A stretch of DNA of 7,919 nucleotides from Bacteriovoracaceae bacterium UBA7317 (GTDB lineage: Bacteria; Bdellovibrionota; Bacteriovoracia; Bacteriovoracales; Bacteriovoracaceae): contig DKQD01000069.1 of NCBI GenBank assembly GCA_002474345.1, positions 1 through 7,919 of the forward strand, written 5' to 3'. The notes below the pieces were generated by a model. The model ran no database searches and was not told where the DNA came from. It saw nothing but the letters and a program-made list of their open reading frames with translations. The number at the start of each line of letters is the position of its first letter. Position 1 is the first letter of the stretch. Below, piece by piece: positions 6,853 through 7,919 of the stretch. Position numbers and translations under genes: made by a program.

Positions 6853-7401
6853 ATGAGTCTTCTTCAAGCACCAACAAAAACTTTTTTCTTTGCGAGCTTT
6901 CTTTTTAGAAGGGACCTTGTTAGTGAAGATTCAATAAAAACTATGTGGGAAAAAAAATGGGGGGAGTCATTTTACTTTGATCATCCATTTTTCCCCATGA
7001 AAAAATACTACTCAAAGGAAATGGGAGACTCAAATCTTCTACAAAGATTATTTGGAGTCAGTCTTAACCTTCAAAACCGTGAAAGCTTTGTTCAAGGAAA
7101 GGTCTGGTCTACTGGAAAAGAAATTGAAATGAGCCAGGATAAGATGGGAGTGAAGTTTAGAACAGTTAATATTGATTTGGGGTGCCTCTCTTTAGAAAAT
7201 ATGCAGTTAGCAACTGGAAAACCTTATTCACATAGAATTTATTTAGGAAAAGGTGTTTATAGTGATTTGACTTACGTGTTCCAAAACAAAAGCTATAAGC
7301 CTCTTTTATGGACTTACCCTGATTATAGGGAGGAAGAAATAATTAAATTTTTTAACTCAGTTCGAAAAGTCCTTCATAAAAAAATTCTTGATTTAAAGTG
7401 A
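6853..7401 (+). CDS. DUF4416 family protein of unknown function
   Basis: The 182-residue product resembles DUF4416 proteins over its full length: a PTKTFFFASFLF start (7-18) and the hallmark C-terminal blocks VNIDLGCLSLENMQLAT, YSHRIYLGKGVYSDLTY and LWTYPDYR followed by FFNSVRKV. No signal peptide or membrane segment is visible, so it is probably cytoplasmic. The function of the family is unknown to me. The start is three bases after the rfaE1 stop and has no clear Shine-Dalgarno sequence, so translation probably depends on ribosomes finishing rfaE1. This placement suggests, but does not show, a link to envelope sugar metabolism. No terminator separates its stop from the promoter candidate of the RNA region that follows. 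Confidence 0.85.
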   Translation: MSLLQAPTKTFFFASFLFRRDLVSEDSIKTMWEKKWGESFYFDHPFFPMKKYYSKEMGDSNLLQRLFGVSLNLQNRESFVQGKVWSTGKEIEMSQDKMGVKFRTVNIDLGCLSLENMQLATGKPYSHRIYLGKGVYSDLTYVFQNKSYKPLLWTYPDYREEEIIKFFNSVRKVLHKKILDLK

Positions 7402-7403
7402 TG

Positions 7404-7432
7404 TTGATTTTTGTTTCTCTATGCGTTAATAT
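7404..7432 (+). promoter_or_regulatory. Promoter candidate for the structured RNA region
   Basis: TTGATT (7404-7409) and TAATAT (7427-7432) are 17 bases apart and each matches sigma-70 consensus at four of six positions. The -35 begins three bases after the DUF4416 stop. Transcription would start near 7439, just before the first long helix arm at 7442, which is what a dedicated RNA promoter would do. Confidence 0.45.
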
Positions 7433-7553
7433 GAGGCTAAGCCTACTTGGGAAACCAAAGCTACCTCTAGGGTCTACGATATTTTTTCGTTGATCTATGA
7501 GCAAGGTTTGCGCTTTGATAAGTAGGTAAGCCCGTGGACAAAGGTGACCAGTT

Positions 7554-7670
7554 ATGAAAGTGCTGGGAACAAAGGCCCGCTCTAAGTGGTTTTCCATAAG
7601 AGTTTTGGGTTTGCCGAAGCGGAGAAAAATTGACTCCTCAGCGGTCTGTGCTTATGGTGGGGGCCGGTGA
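7554..7670 (+). CDS. Possible 38-residue basic small protein inside the RNA region
   Basis: An ATG at 7554 preceded by AAGGTG (7541-7546, seven bases away) opens 38 codons ending in TGA at 7668-7670. The product would carry about ten Lys or Arg residues and one acidic residue. Its codons are much richer in G and C than those of neighbouring genes, and the helices of the RNA candidate run across it, so chance is the more likely explanation. I recognise no domain. Confidence 0.13.
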   Translation: MKVLGTKARSKWFSIRVLGLPKRRKIDSSAVCAYGGGR

Positions 7671-7806
7671 CAAAACGGGTCGGGGTGTTGTGGAGAGCTT
7701 CATCCTCGTGAGGTGTTCAGTTTTTTAGGAGGACCTTTGGGGATTTAATCAACCCATTTTTCTTTTTAAAATTTTTTTTATCCTTCCCCAAGGATAGTTA
7801 GAGATC

Positions 7807-7831
7807 GAACCCATTGGTTTAATTTTTTTTT
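7807..7831 (+). terminator. Weak terminator-like hairpin with T tract
   Basis: AACC (7808-7811) pairs with GGTT (7816-7819), extended by a G-T wobble, and is followed after two A residues by nine T residues (7823-7831). The stem is short, so this would be a leaky terminator, but it is the strongest T tract after the RNA candidate and is a plausible 3' end. Confidence 0.3.
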
Positions 7832-7892
7832 GGAGGATTATTCTATAAATTGGGGTTTGGGCGGGGCGTGACCTTTCTTTAGGAGCGTCTTT

Positions 7893-7919
7893 ATGCATGT
7901 TCTCGCTTTTTGGGGATGT
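7893..7919 (+). CDS. Possible start of a further gene, cut by window edge
   Basis: AGGAG (7881-7885) lies seven bases upstream of an ATG at 7893, and nine codons (MHVLAFWGC) remain open to the window end. A TATAAA at 7844-7849 could be a -10 element, though no good -35 accompanies it. Nine residues are too few to assign a product. The good ribosome site is the only real support. Confidence 0.35.

Larger units (their letters stand above)
7439..7831 (+). ncRNA. Candidate structured non-coding RNA or long leader, family not recognised
   Basis: Bases 7501-7740 are about 51% G+C by hand count, against roughly a third in nearby genes, and no long reading frame is convincing. The 5' domain folds coherently: CCTACTT (7442-7448) with AAGTAGG (7520-7526), then CAAAGC (7456-7461) with GCTTTG (7512-7517). 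These enclose a hairpin at 7470-7496 (GGGTC/GATCT and ACGA/TCGT) and a hairpin at 7501-7511 (GCAA/TTGC), giving a three-way junction. Further hairpins lie at 7548-7566, 7579-7603, 7614-7644 and 7701-7715. The tail 7741-7831 is AT-rich, has a six-pair hairpin at 7780-7795 and ends in a T tract. I looked for landmarks of RNase P RNA, tmRNA, 6S RNA, SRP RNA and common riboswitches and found none. Boundaries are estimates from the promoter and the T tract. It could be an independent RNA or the leader of the gene beginning near 7893. Confidence 0.5.

Noticed and set aside
7352..7597. Leftward 81-codon frame overlapping the DUF4416 end and the RNA region
   Set aside because: It has no ribosome site, overlaps a conserved gene end antisense, and runs through the helices of the RNA candidate. 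The product is not recognisable.
7611..7645. GCCGAAG followed by a CTC-CAG stretch, reminiscent of a glycine riboswitch core
   Set aside because: The GGAGAGA segment before it and the AAAGGACAGAG segment after it, both expected in the aptamer, are missing, so the likeness is superficial.
7780..7795. Perfect hairpin ATCCTT-CCCC-AAGGAT as a terminator
   Set aside because: No T tract follows it on either strand, so I treat it only as part of the RNA tail.
7801..7816. Minus-strand GGGTTCGATCTC resembling a tRNA T-arm
   Set aside because: The base after the T-loop is T where the invariant C61 is needed, and no acceptor, D or anticodon arms can be placed around it.
1..7919. CRISPR array, insertion sequence or transposase
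   Set aside because: I saw no regularly spaced direct repeats, no terminal inverted repeats with target duplications and no transposase-like protein.

Overview
The window comes from an AT-rich Gram-negative bacterium: genes are roughly one-third G+C, start codons are ATG or TTG, and there are two lipopolysaccharide heptose genes. The gene set (DUF255/YyaL protein, family III CoA transferase, membrane-anchored transglycosylase, stand-alone heptose kinase, DUF4416 protein) and the base composition suggest a Bdellovibrionota or Bacteriovorax-like lineage. That placement is inference; no rRNA is present to test it.

Left part (1-2740): two genes on the minus strand form a tight operon. A long YyaL/DUF255 thioredoxin-fold protein runs through an ATGA stop/start overlap into a family III (CaiB/BaiF) CoA transferase that is cut by the left edge. 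The 302-base gap between the YyaL start and the rightward gene holds two divergent promoter candidates and several short inverted repeats that may be operators.

Middle (2741-7401): five rightward genes cover envelope and nucleotide functions. They are a TTG-started, membrane-anchored SLT lytic transglycosylase; cytidylate kinase (cmk); a GT9 heptosyltransferase six bases after cmk; a heptokinase-only RfaE1; and a DUF4416 protein three bases after rfaE1. RfaE1 makes a phosphorylated heptose precursor and GT9 enzymes transfer the activated heptose, so cmk through DUF4416 looks like a core-oligosaccharide neighbourhood with one housekeeping kinase. The transglycosylase appears to be a separate unit with its own promoter and a weak terminator.

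Right part (7402-7919): about 490 bases without a convincing protein gene. A promoter-like pair with 17-base spacing follows the DUF4416 stop directly. Next comes a stretch that is about 51% G+C (7501-7740) and rich in compatible helices, including a three-way-junction-like 5' domain. An AT-rich tail with a weak terminator-like element follows. I read this as an unassigned structured RNA or a long structured leader; it matches no RNA family I can recognise. The last 27 bases may be the start of another gene. This RNA candidate is the most interesting element in the window.
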